Assembly (NCBI GenBank): GCA_914767715.1
Contig: OU612073.1
Location: 9,362,001-9,426,000 of the forward strand
Reading direction: 5' to 3'
Length of the DNA: 64,000 nucleotides
DNA from: Membranipora membranacea
Taxonomy: Eukaryota; Bryozoa; Gymnolaemata; Cheilostomatida; Membraniporidae
Under the pieces are notes generated by a model. The model worked only from the letters and a program-made list of their open reading frames with translations. It was not told the origin of the DNA and did no database searches. Of this stretch, positions 1 to 12,800 are shown one piece after another (positions within the stretch are counted from its first letter, which is position 1; every line of letters starts with the position of its first letter). A program made the translations under genes and the position numbers.

Positions 1-3000
1 CAAAGAAAGTTTAACAGGGAAAGTTGATTTCATAGTCACACTCGGAGGTGATGGCACCTTGATCCACGCTTCATCCTTGTTCCAGGTTGGTATTCAGGGC
101 CGTAGCTTCGGAAAAATGGTAGGGGAGGCAGACATATCTGAGGGTGTGAAGTAACACCAGGTTGGGTATTGCAAGCTCCTCCTGTGGGGTCTTGGGTTAA
201 ACCCCAGCCTCAATAGAGTTTTAATGATAAAATTTGCAAATAGATTCTGATATGGAATTTTCAATTATAGTATTTTATGCCACTCTATTGAGCATTCTAG
301 GGGAGGCAGAGCGCCCCTGTGGCCTGGTATTAGAAGGCGTTATGCTAAATCTATGGATGTCCTTCCTTGAGATTAATACAGATTATCGACAAATGCCTGT
401 CATCGATGATGTGTTTTAATAGATTGTTTGTTTAATTTTGACTCAGCAGTATATGTTGGCAGTTTGGATGCTATCTCGGCTTTTATCCATGAAACTTTGT
501 AGGATAAACCCCAGCTATAAGTTCTTCCAATCATGGTTTCTTTTAATAACTAGAATGAGTAAGGTGTTTGCAGCCAAAAAACTCTTAAACCCTCACTTCA
601 TTGGTTCTCAGAAACCTGGACACTTTTTCCCAGACAAATGGCTGTGATGACTCATTCCACCCACCCCCTATAGATTTGATTGGGAATAGATAGTAACTTT
701 TAATGTACATATGTGTTTATTTTCTTTAAACTTCATTGGCATCACTTTCATTTGGTGAGAATCTTTTCCAACATCAGCCGTAGAGAAAAAAGGATGACAG
801 TACATCTATATTTTTATATTGTTATATTGTATATTATAATGTTATATCGTATATCATACTATAATACAGTAAAGTATAGTATCGTTTACAACACTCTTAT
901 CCATGGCATAGTAATACGTATATATAATATGAGAAATGAATTCAATATTTTATATTAAATCTGTTACTCATGGATTGCGTACCATCATGAATTAGACATT
1001 TGATGATAGTGTGACTTCTCTGTGTTTCAGCAAAGCGTTCCACCAATCTTAGCCTTCAATATGGGGTCTCTAGGCTTCCTCACACCTTTTGAGATGGATT
1101 CTCTCGCCGGCTCTATAGACAAGGCTTTAGCAGGTAAGAAATTCAGTCTGAACATTCATAGAACTAAGCATGGTGTCTTGATGTTGTGGTCCTACCTATC
1201 CCGTGTTTCTAAAGAGGGAAGGAGGATGGGGGGCTTGGTGGGGGTTCCATCCACATTGCTAGCCTAGCAATTCCTCATAATCTAGTCGTATATTGAGTCT
1301 AGTCAAAGCATTTTCGCCAAGAAAATCCAATGATATTCTCAACTCATACAGTTTATGATACATCATTATAAAGCAATGAACAATGATAATCTGGCACATG
1401 CGAAAAGACATCCTGTAACACCCACCTGCTGTACCACCACACAATCAAACTACAATCATTCAGCTCCAATTCAATCAATGAACATCCAGGGTTTTTTCTT
1501 CTTTTTTTCCTTCTCTTTATTTCCTTGTAATACCTATCTTATGAAATAATATATTATCTTGGTAATCTGTAGACAGATCTAGCCAATGTGTAGGCTCTGA
1601 TCGATTCTTTCCCGCCCAACAGCCAATCAGTTCAGAGCCAAGACTTCTCATTTTTGTATGATTACATTATTTCCTTATTTTATAAAAACAGTCGCTGCAG
1701 TGCAAAAAATTCTCAACAGGTGGTTACGGGAAAATTGAACTTGAGATCTCGGTTTCTCATTAGTGCGGCAAATTGTGTCTATCATCTCCTTTGTCTTCCT
1801 CTATCATACCACCTGTGTTTATGCCGTACGCCTTCAATTCTATAAGTGTGCAATATTTAAACAAAACTAAGTTATCTGCGTATTCAAGGGTTATAAACAA
1901 TTTTGTTGCAGGAGATGTTGCTCTGACGTTGCGTAGCAGGTTAAAGTGTGTTATGGGAGCTAAGGAGACATGTAATGAAGTACCACATATCAAACACCTG
2001 GAGAATGGTACATGTAAACAATCAGAACTGAATACTTTCAGTGTAAGTTGTGGATAGTATTTTTTTTGTACCGCATATATAAAACATGGAGAATTGCATT
2101 GGCAATGAGTTAGTACTGAATTTTTTCATCGGAAGTGTTTGATATTGTTGTAGAAGCAAAGCAAAAGCTTGGTTGTATAAGCAAAATTTTTGTATAAAGC
2201 AAAATTGTTGTATAAGCAAAAGCATGCATGACTGCAAAAATATCTCATGGTTATGATCATAATGATATATATAAAAATATTGAAGATATTCGAACTTTTG
2301 ACCTTGCTCTACTTTTACACATTAACAGGTGGTGAATGAGGTTGTGATAGATAGGGGGCCTTCTCCTTATCTCAGTCATATCGAGCTCTATGTCGATAGG
2401 AAATATGTCACATCTGTTCAGGTAGGTGTCATACAACTATATTTACTAAACATTTCTATTTATGGTGAGTAGGAAACCATTGTATATCTACTGTTGAACC
2501 TTGTAGCAAAGTCACCAGACATGTAAACTTGTGACATGTAAACATGTTCACATGTTCACATGTTCACATGTTTACATGTCACAAGTTTACATGTGGACAT
2601 GTAAACATGTGAACATGTGAACTATACATGTCACTATACATGTAAACTTATAGTATCTGTAACATGATTTCTCTTATGTTGGCCATAGATAGTGACTTGT
2701 AAGTGCATAGATTTATCACAGAGGTTATGTCTTTGAAATGGTTAGTAAGTGGTTCTAAGTGCGTGGTGACTTATAAGTGTGTGGTGGCCTGAAATTAAGA
2801 AACAATATAATTTTGAAAACACAGAAATTCATTTATAAATTTGGTGCTTTTTTAGTGAGGTTATTCAGTAGTCATCATCACTGACTAACTATTATTTAAT
2901 ATACGGCGTGACAAGTCCAAGAGAAGCAACTCCCAATGATAAATAGTTCTGTCTCTTGCTGTTGTATGAATAATGAATTTGGTTTTCTGTTTCAGGGTGA

Positions 3001-4157
3001 TGGTCTCATAATTTCTACACCAACAGGAAGTACAGCCTACGCTGCGGCTGCGGGTGCTAGTATGATGCACCCCGCCGTACCCGCAATCCTCGTTGTACCT
3101 GTTTGTGCTCACAGTCTATCATTCAGACCAATAGTTCTTCCAGCAGGTGTAGAGATCACGGTGAGCATTTATCTGTACACAATATAAGTAATTACTCCTT
3201 GATTTTCATTATTTATTAAAAGTATATAGTTACTATGGTTTGATACATCTCCACATTGCCCGAGATAAAAAGTCATGGGTTACCCTTACAATGATCAGAA
3301 AAATGAAGCTCATATTAATCTTTACACTACAGAGCAAGTGAAATTGACAGTGATATTATGATTGTAGATTAAGGTGGCAGAAGGGGCCAGGAACACAGCA
3401 TGGGCCGCGTTCGATGGACGTAATAGAACAGAACTTAAACATGGAGAACTTCTGAGGATAACAACCAGTATCTATCCTCTACCTTCAATCAGCCGAAGTG
3501 GCCAGCTCAACGACTGGTTCGAGAGGTCAGCTTTATAATAGTGCATTAATATCATCAAAAACAGCGCACAGAAAGGAACCTTCATAAACCTTTTTTTAAA
3601 TTTTCGAGACCCCTCTCCATTTCAAGAGACACAAAATTGCCCAAGTTTCTTAATTTCCACATGGCCAACAACTTTCTCTGTTACCTCTCCCAATGAAGAG
3701 GGAGTTCATTGCCTCTCCGACAGTTCCCAAATGCCAGGGAGGTCTTTCAGTTAATCACTCATCGGTAGAACCATACATTATGAGTGAGCGATACGGGAAC
3801 GAATTAGTCAAATTGAAAGGCCAAGTGAGCGATAACTTTGAGCGAAGTGATAGTTATAATTTGCATTAAAATCATCTCCCATTTTAATTGAAAGACACCT
3901 CTGGATGGCACGCGAAGGGTACAGATCATTCAACTCGACTATCAACTAAATAGATGTCATGTCAACATAGCATCATCGCATGTCATAATACTATTGTAAA
4001 CGGTCTGTAATATGGTTGTTTACATTTTAGTTTGGCGGAGTGCTTACATTGGAATGTGCGGAGATCTCAGAAATCTCTGTCTGCAACAAAGTCGGACGTA
4101 GACTCATTATCCAGTGCTGTGAGTCTGGCCTCTCTAAGCGATGATAACAGTTTATGA
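1..4157 (+). CDS. NADK: NAD kinase (NADK), 3' part, 7 exons
   Basis: NAD kinase phosphorylates NAD+ to NADP+ with ATP in the cytosol. Exons seen: 1-85, 1031-1133, 1912-2042, 2329-2421, 2996-3160, 3368-3525 and 4031-4157 (stop TGA 4155-4157). Phases join without a break. The first exon carries the ATP-binding GGDGT motif followed by ASSLFQ. The second encodes SVPPILAF..MGSLGFLTPF. Later exons hold NEVVIDRGPS, then GDG..ISTPTGSTAYAAAAGAS, the conserved NAD-kinase core. The last exon starts SLAECLHWNVR as in animal NADK and ends in a serine-rich tail. About 250 residues are visible; the N-terminal regulatory region lies upstream of the window. The exon 1 donor is followed after 9 bp by a MITE, and one intron holds a perfect 28-bp hairpin. 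It is convergent with CIP2A. Identity is based on remembered family sequence, not a search. Confidence 0.95.
95..326. mobile_element. hAT-like MITE copy 1, in an NADK intron
   Basis: A 232-bp element starting CAGGGCCGTAGC and ending in GGCCTG. The left end (GTAGGGGAGGCA near 120) and right end (GGGGAGGCAGAG near 300) are inverted versions of each other. It is flanked by a perfect 5-bp duplication GTATT (90-94 and 327-331). The CAGGG start and 5-bp duplication fit the hAT5 type of hAT transposon; this assignment is inference. No coding capacity. Confidence 0.75.
2519..2594. repeat. Perfect 28-bp inverted repeat (hairpin)
   Basis: Arms 2519-2546 and 2567-2594 are exact reverse complements around a 20-bp spacer made of TTCACATG repeats. 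It continues into imperfect ACATGT-rich sequence up to about 2646. It lies in the NADK intron between the exons ending at 2421 and starting at 2996. Confidence 0.9.
3640..3905. repeat. Interspersed repeat related to 47.9 and 48.7 kb
   Basis: Contains GAGTGAGCGATACGGGAACG and AAGTGAGCGATAACTTTGAG. The same phrases recur in diverged form near 47890-48140 and 48640-48830, so this is a dispersed repeat family. It lies in the last NADK intron. No coding potential and no clear ends; family unknown. Confidence 0.5.
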
Positions 4158-4815
4158 TTGCGATATTTGTTGCTCGGGGATGTAGACTGCACTATGATAG
4201 GCCTATGAACCGTTTATTTTCTCCTTTTTTTATATCAAAGTTACAAATAATACCTTAGATTGCAATGGAACAAGTTGCAAAGGCAATTTGGTTCGATGAC
4301 CCTTATCAATTTTTAGTATTCGCTCGACTTCACACTGTCATTGTACACTTTTCACATTTTCTCACATTTCACATGAGATATTTATTTTCAATTAAACTAG
4401 GTCATATCTTAGACTGGCACTATTTCTACTTTCGATCAAGTCATTTTTTAAACTGATTCATCCTAGCGCACCGGTTGTGAAAGATTTTCCACACATATGT
4501 AAATGTATGCGTGTACTTACTAGTATGGTAATCGCTAGTTGAGATATTCTGGTCATTGTCTGATCAAGGAGTTAAACTCCTTGGTCTGATCTAAGCAACC
4601 TCTGTAGCAACATAACATTCGGGATGTTTTCACTCAGACCTACCATTTTTTAAGTGCAAAATTCATGTGCTAACCGTGAATCAGATTTGGCCCTGCCATA
4701 TCATAGTTGGTGCATTCACAGAGATTAAATGATAATGACAACGATAATTGTGCCTGGTGTGAATAGAAATTAGTTCTTACAGAAACTCTCTCTGAAATGA
4801 AGTCATTGATGCACC

Positions 4816-4885
4816 TAGCCTGTCTTGACAAACTTTGTTGCGGGGAAACACCCCTCACCACAACAGAGTTTGTTAAAACAGGCTA
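4816..4885. repeat. TA-flanked foldback element
   Basis: A 70-bp imperfect palindrome running from TAGCCTGTCTTGACAAACT to AACAGGCTA, with a central GGGGAAACACCCC turn. The outer TA could be a TA target duplication, suggesting a tiny Tc1/mariner-type remnant (inference). Confidence 0.6.
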
Positions 4886-5060
4886 TGATGCACGACAAGT
4901 ATTATGTGTCTGGTCACTTTTTTATGACAAGTGTGTATATCTTATTTTTCCAGGATATACCTGAAAACAGGTAATAGATACTGCTAACAATCCTTCCATC
5001 TAATAACTTATCCATTTATTCCCTTTTTCGATGTAACAATGAATATATTTTTATGACTAA

Positions 5061-5066
5061 AATAAA
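5061..5066 (+). terminator. Candidate poly(A) signal AATAAA for NADK
   Basis: Canonical hexamer about 0.9 kb past the NADK stop, in an A/T-rich stretch. Weak evidence, because hexamers are common here. Confidence 0.25.
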
Positions 5067-6890
5067 ACATTATTTATATATCATTTCATAGATTTGTATA
5101 GATAGTTTTATAGAAACACTGGCCCATCTTAGTAGATGCTGCACTCTGCCTTATCAAAGCAAAGTTCCATTTGTGTTTCAATCACCAAAGAAGTCACTCT
5201 TCGGAGTCAATCTTCATTGCTATCACCATTCCTTATTAGTTCTTTGCAAACACTAGCGGTTGATTCTTGTTCATGAATATAGTGCCAGTGTGAATCAGTT
5301 TTGTCAAATGATGGTATCTATTGACCTTGCACTTGGGTTTTGATAAGTTAACAGTAGAGCGACATCACTAGTAGTGGTAACTTCTGGAAAAGCAACATAT
5401 GATAAACAGCCCTGAATAAAAAAAAAGAGAAACTGTCAATTGAAAAGTATTATTGCATTAACTTATAATATGACTGGATACAATTGTAACCATTCCAGAC
5501 CGGCAAGTTTGATCCCATAAGCCTCCATACAGTACTATCAAGGAAAACTATGGGGTACCATGAATGGATTCAATATTATGAGGGATGAGCAACTCTGAGT
5601 GCAATCGAAATGAAACAGACTTGGCCTGATTCCTGACGTATCAAGTTAAAGGAAATATGTATCCTGAGATTTTATAGTTTGTATGTAATGTAAATTATAT
5701 AGCAGCTTTGTTTTACAGTTCATACGCAGACTTGGCCGATTCTGGCAGAAAATCACCATGAATGAGAGAACGACTCACATCTATCAGCAGAAAGTTTTAT
5801 TGTTGTGTGTTTAAGTTTTAGGCTCGCAGCCTGAGGATTATACTATGACTTTTTAGATGTTACCAAATTTGAGATGATACAAATATATCATAAACATTAT
5901 AAGAAGTCTAGAGTATTGATAAGTTTATGGCAAACATAATCACAACGTTATTATTTTAGTTCCTGTTAGCATCTATACAGATTTTATTAAAGATTGTCTG
6001 TTTGATGACTGACACCGTTACCCCAACATCAGTAGGAAGGCTATCGAAGACTCCTAATTAATGTCTTGCTCTTGAGTCAGGAATCTAGTTGACAGGTTGC
6101 AAACAGACAGGTTTTTTGAGGGCACATGGTTATATTTAACCCACATGAAATTGATCTCTGCTCCTTTCACACATTAAACTGTAAATCATAATGTAATGAG
6201 TGCCCACCCCACCAGAGGTTAATGAAAGGAAAGAGAGGTAGCCTAGATAAAGGCATCACTTTGGTGCATTGCATATTCTTCACAGATGCTGATACAGGTA
6301 GAAAAGGATTAGTTTTTAATAAAATGATGAGATAGTTTGGCGTTTAGTCTTTCATGATTTTAATTTACTCATCAACAAATAAATATTTTCATTCACATTC
6401 AATAAAACAAAGCTGTACAATTCTAATTAAGCTATATAAAAACTAGACAAAAGGAACTCATTACGTTACTAATAACTCACTTCATTGTCTCACAACACAG
6501 CTACATTAAACTGAAAAAAATCTACTGCAGGCGAGCATGATTGAATATCGGGATATTATAGGGTGACCATTCGACCAGTTTCACAAAATTTCTTCTGGCA
6601 CCATCACCAAATCGCACAGAAAAAAGGTTCATGCCCCTAACTGACTTCGAATAGCACTACATTGACAAAAAAACTGTCATCACAATGCCAAATCGCTTGA
6701 AAATTCAATTAGGCACATAACTAAATTTGAGTATTCATAATCAGAAAACAACAACAACACTACTGGCGCTGTGACAGGACAGTCAGTAGCCGTTACGAGC
6801 CTGAGGAGTTTAGTACTGTCACCGAGTGACAGTCTAAGATCTAAGATACCGTCTCCATGACAGCCTAAGGGGCGTCTTCATGACAGCCTG

Positions 6891-9800
6891 TCACTTAAGT
6901 GTGTCTGATATCACTCTCAGCTTCTCCTCCTTCTGTTTCAAACTCTTCTCTAATTTCTTATTCTGAAAATAACAAGAAAAGATCAATTTTATTTTGTGCA
7001 TCAACAGATAGTACCGAACTTTATTTAGCTTGACAAAACATTTTATTTCTCAACTACATGTGGCAGAGACAGAATACATAATGGTGCAAATTAATCTTGT
7101 GCTCAGACTTATAACTTTATCTTGCATGTTTTTGAACCCAGTGTGACAGCATTCCCACAATGCAAATTGAGCTTTGATATTTATAACTGTTATAATTTGA
7201 CCTTATCTCTCTGGAAAATGCCAAAGGGCTCTGTTGGGGGGAGGGGGGGGGGGAGGGGGCATCCACACAAAAGGAAAAATAGGCAAACTAAGAGTTCACA
7301 CTTCTCAACATTATATGATCAATGGTACTTGCTTGTATGCTGTCAAAATATGCTTATTTTGACAATTCTGATCGGTTATCATAATATTTTGCCAAATCCA
7401 ACAAATTTTCAGTTCTTTATAAAAAATACTTAGGATTATTGTTTAATTTAGTAACCAGTAGTGTAATTATATAAATCAAGTAACAATGACAATGATTACC
7501 AACCTGAGATCTAAATCTAATTTGAACCAATTTGCCTGCCTCTAAAATTGTGGAGCGCATCAATCCAGGCAAGTTGGATGAAATAAAACTTCTATCGAAA
7601 TGTGATCTTTGTGACAAACTAAATTCTACTGGACTCACATCAATCTTGAGTTTCTCCACTTGGTCTCTGAGGCCGGTTGTTTCTGTTGTCAGTTTCTTCA
7701 CGTGATCATCAAATTTCTTATTGGCCTTTTTCAGGTCTGAGATCTTTGCATCCTTTTCATTTATTGACACTGTCTTTTTACGCTCAGATTCTTTCAGTAT
7801 ACTGTAGTAGGATAAGAACAATTTATATGAAAAACGTAAAATCACTTGCCTTGCTTGTTAGTTACAGAGATCAACTACTTGAATTGAAGTGTTCAGTCAA
7901 TATAAATAAGTTGATCGCCCAGCATGAAGGAATATAAATGAAGCTGAAATAAGAGTTTATGGCCTACGCAAAAAGGGAAGGCAACTGGTAATGCTCACGT
8001 ATTGCCATAATCAAATGATGATTGTAAATTAATCGATTCATTGGACAATCTTACCTGTAGTCCGATTCAAGCTCCCTGTGTTGATGTTTGAGATTTTCAG
8101 TGAAATTATTGAGAGTTGAGTGGATCTCACTAAGTGCATCTAATTCTCGCCTGACAGACGTCAAAGCTCTCTGGGTATCTTCAAGTCTGAAATAACAACA
8201 TAAGAGTGTCAGAACTATAGCGGAGGCAACCCGACCATATCATAAAGACAGTAATGTTGACCTCTCGCTGTCAATGAGAGATCTGCTACACAATCAAGAT
8301 TTAGCAGAGGCACACCGCCGGCCGTGTTTGCTATGCTGGGTGTTTGCTGTGTTGGGTGTTATTGTGTGTCTTTGAATCACATTATATTCTTAGAGGCTGA
8401 ACACAGTTTGTCAAACATGCATTGCTTCCCTTCATTTATAGTAATATTATTATGATTGCAGTATCCACAATGCAATGAACATATAATCAAGCAGCCTCAA
8501 CGGCCTTTGCTGGCTTGCAAACCATTGGACCAGGGAGTGTTTAATATCAATGAAACAAAACAGAAAACAAAAAAATATTTAATGACTTACTTTCTTGAGT
8601 CTTGTAGAAGCCTCTCCATTTCAGACTGTATTCTCTCTCTATCTACTAACATCTCATTCATCTTATCCCTGTATCCCTCACTACGGCGCTCTGATTCGTG
8701 TACTATAGCCCTCAGCTTGTGTGACTGTCAATAATCACAAAGTGGTCAAGAACACCAGGGCTACCCCACAGCCAGCCCTTAATGGTTTTCAGGAAGGTGA
8801 TTGCTGCGGTTGTAAAAGGGGTGGGGGAAGCTAGGAAATTCGGTTTTTATTGCAATTCATTAATTTCTTTTTGACTTTGGTCAATAGATTGTAAATAAAA
8901 CAGAGTTTCCTTGCTTTCCCTACACCCGCCTTAAAAACCGCCTACGGCCGCAATAGCCTGCCCACACACCATTAATGGCTGACTGTGGGCATGAAATTTA
9001 AATACTCTTAGCTTTACCAAGACATCATTTATTCAAGGGTTGTCCGAGTGCCTGGCTTTCTAGATATAGATCAATACAGAGGGTAAGGTCACCTAAACAA
9101 ATTAGGAAGGTATCTTGGAACGGGATAAACATCGCATGTATTTGGCAAAAAACTTGACTGAACTAAATACTGTTAAACGGTAGTGAAGATGATGTAGCCA
9201 GGTCGATTTGCAGTCAATGAGTTCAGTCCGTACTTACATCAGCATCTACTTGAGCGAGTCTGGACTTGTATTGCTGTATTAACCTATCTGCCTGAGATAG
9301 TGCCATAGTCTTAGCCTGTACTAGATCATCAAGGTGTGTCTCTCTGGTCTTCTGAGCTCGAAGCTTCTGCTCGTATATACTGATGATGTCACTAACATGG
9401 CTGTCTCCACTCACCTGCCACAATATCAAGTTTTTCATATATATATATATACATTATAATTTGGCCGATCATATGAATGCATAGTTTCTATAAAACCAGT
9501 TGAACCAGAAATCAGGCAGGTGCAATGAAGAGGCCCCTCAAGCTGTATTTGCACTTTCTTTTAGTTAAGCTATCATTAAGTCACAAACACATATTCTTGG
9601 TTGCTCCCAGTGATAGATTATAAAAACGAAATCAGACCAAATAGTATGACGTTAAAAAGTATAGTGCAAATGAAGCTTTGCATGAATTTATTAAGATACC
9701 TGTAGATTGCCCAACTTCTCAGCTATGTCCACCTGGCTGGCCTGAGATGAACATATAACATCAGGATCACCTCTACGAGGTGTTCCGCCGCGAGGTGATG

Positions 9801-12800
9801 ACATTACTATACCGTCACCTGCTGCGCCAAAGTAACCTCGAGGGCTGTCCACTAGCTCTGGCTTAATGTCCAGACCATTCATGTGTTCTGATTTAATGTT
9901 CAGGCAGTGGCCATTCATTTGTGATGTCTGGAAGGAGTGACGCAGGTTGGATGTATTAGCGTGTTGATTATTTATGCTTGATAGCACGTCAGATAATCTG
10001 AAAATAAATTCCACAATTAATTCTCAGGTAAGCCAAACCATTTCACAAGGTGGTTGCTTCATACTCAACAGGACCCAAATCTCAATATTATATGCGATCA
10101 AAAATTCAAAAAGATTTAGATTTACGATGCAATTCTATACATTTGATACTGAGAGGGTAGGGTTAAAAACAAAGAGTGCTGCATACAGTTTTACCAGTCA
10201 TCAGACGTCTCCTGGCCGATGGCCAGAAAACTAAATGCAAACTTACACAGTGGTTTGCAGTATACCGAGCGTTCCTGAGGTTGAGATAATCTTCAGACTG
10301 AGTTGAATATTTTCTGTGTAGGAGTTGGTCAATCCAGTAGCAATGAAGGGTAACAGGGATGTTTTCTACGGGAAAAATGATGAATTCTTCACAACAAGGC
10401 AAGCAAAAGCAAGAGCAACTTGCAAAGGCAATCCAAACTTTTCCAAAAATGAAATTAAAAAACTTGTATCGATGAGACAAATCTGATTGAAATGAGAATA
10501 ATGTTGAACTAATTTCAGGCAACACAACACACACCTTTTCTATATATGGCAATATTTTATGAAAAACAAGTCATTTATCAATTAATTAGAAAAAGGAGGC
10601 GACTGTTAAAACCTTTGTGGGGTCATGTGAGTCCTACCAGCTCTGGTTACTATTTTGAATAAGCCTTAGGCCTTAGGTACAAAGGAAGTGGTAAGGTAGA
10701 CATCCCTGTATAAGCCACTCTCTTACCTTTAAGTAATCATTTAGACAGGTAGAATAGCTATCATTCTTTTCTGTGGCTGCTATAAGCACTGACATAGCTC
10801 TCAGTACAATCGACACCCCAACTTTGCTACAAAAGTAACAAGGAAGATGAACAAAACAGACAGTCAGTTTTGTAGGTAAACTTTATTTTCCAGATGGATT
10901 TCACCAATTCAGGCTAATAATAATATCAATTGCCAGATAATCGTAGTTGCCTACTAAATGTCAAGGAGAACACAACTCATATTAGAATGGTTTGTTGAAC
11001 TATCATATAAATTATTATGAAAGTAGCTGTGTATAAATCCATGAGAGGAGGTTTGCATTTTTGAGTCTAAACTATCTCAGTCATTTACACTTAAAATTCA
11101 CAAAAGAATACATCCATGTAAATTTTCTGACATATTATCCTTCATTCCTGATAAAAGCTCATAATATGAAACCTTCAGGAGACGAAACATTCCGAAGATC
11201 ATGTGAATGCAACCAATTTGTGCTCGATTGTCAAATATATTTCCGTGTATATGTATCAGAGGATAAGAACGTTCTGAACATTATGTATGACTGTCTAGAC
11301 AGGTGACGCAACAAGCATACGCTTTGCCTCATAATGCATACACTAATTTATGTGGTAATGAACTTGGACAACATCTGAGCACTTTGACACACACACTTTA
11401 TCTTACCTCCACGCAGGCGAGTGTGATGACATCCTCTCTCCACCACCACCACTAGGTTGTTTATTGTTCCAGTTAAAGGCGACAGGGTTAGATTGTAGCT
11501 GATATTGAATGACATCAGTGATGGTGTCCGCCTCTATCTCAGAGAGCACACCTGTACTAAAAGGCTCCGAGGTGCAGAGAACTTCTAACAGACAGAGGGA
11601 GGCCAGAGTCTTCTCACAGGACAGCAGCTTAACTTCATTTATCTGCCAAGACAAACAGAAAGGGAAAGGTTTGATCTTATTTGCCAAACTCTCAAGCTTC
11701 CAGTTGCATTGTGGGGAGATGCGACATACAGTAGTGCGCACACACTGCACAACAGAAAGGTCTTCAGCTAGAGATCATGAGTCAAACGCTGTTTTGAGGC
11801 TTTTCTAGTACAACCTCATCATGGCCGGCCCCAGCAGCATGAAACCACCTCTATGTGTTGATGAGCATTTCCATTTAGATGCCCTAAACTCTCATAATGT
11901 TCATATGCAAATGATTAACAACGCTATAAAACAAGTATTGTTACAAAGATTTTCTCGGGTGTACTTGATGTATAAAACATTACCTAAGTCTTACCTTACT
12001 GTCTAGTTCACTCTGCTTGAGACATTCTGTGAGGAATTGGAAATTGAGATGACAAGTGCTGCCTGCTTTTGACGGGTCGATCGATAAACACTGTAAGTAT
12101 AATCCAGGTGAGAGCATATGAAAAGCATATCAAGGCTTTTGATTAAAAACTGCAAATTCGTTTGCTGATTACTCCTTGCTGATATGAACAAGAATTGCCA
12201 GAGGTCTTTTTAGATGATGTTGGATAAAAAGATGATGATTTTTCAACATCAACATGATATTAACTAATCTATAAATACCTCTCCGCAGACCTGTGATTTA
12301 TAGAACCGAGAAGTGTAGGACTGAGAAGAAAAAGAAGAGCTTTTTTCAGTGTTTTTTATGAGATATAACATTACTCACAAGTCTTTTTTTAATGTACTAA
12401 GCCTCATGTTATTGTTATTGCAATGATAGATGGTTTAAAATACACATACATACATAAAGACAGTAAAAAACACAATGTCAAGACTCCCACCTACCTCATA
12501 TATATAAGTGATTAGTTTGATAGCAGAGACTGACGCACCGTTATCCACAGTTACTGATCGCTTAGCCAGGTAGAAGATATACTGTAGCAGTTCTTGTTCA
12601 CCTTCTTCTTTTGTTGGGACGGGTGCAAACACCATAGTTGCCATCATCAGTCTAATGGTAGGTACTGAAGCTAGGGCTAACAGTAGCTCAAACAGCTGTG
12701 GAAAAGTTAAGATGCCATCAAAATGCAATTGGAAATTCCTGTTTAAATTCAGCTAAAAGAGTTTATCTATTCAGCCTTTTTAGTTATGGTCAGATCATAT

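Larger units (their letters stand above)
4158..6890. other. Intergenic, 3' ends of NADK and CIP2A
   Basis: No gene seen. It should hold the 3' UTRs of both convergent genes. A possible NADK poly(A) signal AATAAA is at 5061-5066. A hairpin is at 4816-4885. The rest is AT-rich unique-looking sequence. Confidence 0.6.

Noticed and set aside
10163-10552. 129-codon minus-strand frame over CIP2A exon 12
   Set aside because: The conserved frame in this exon is a different one (LTNSYTENIQLSLKIIS), which joins in phase to both neighbours.
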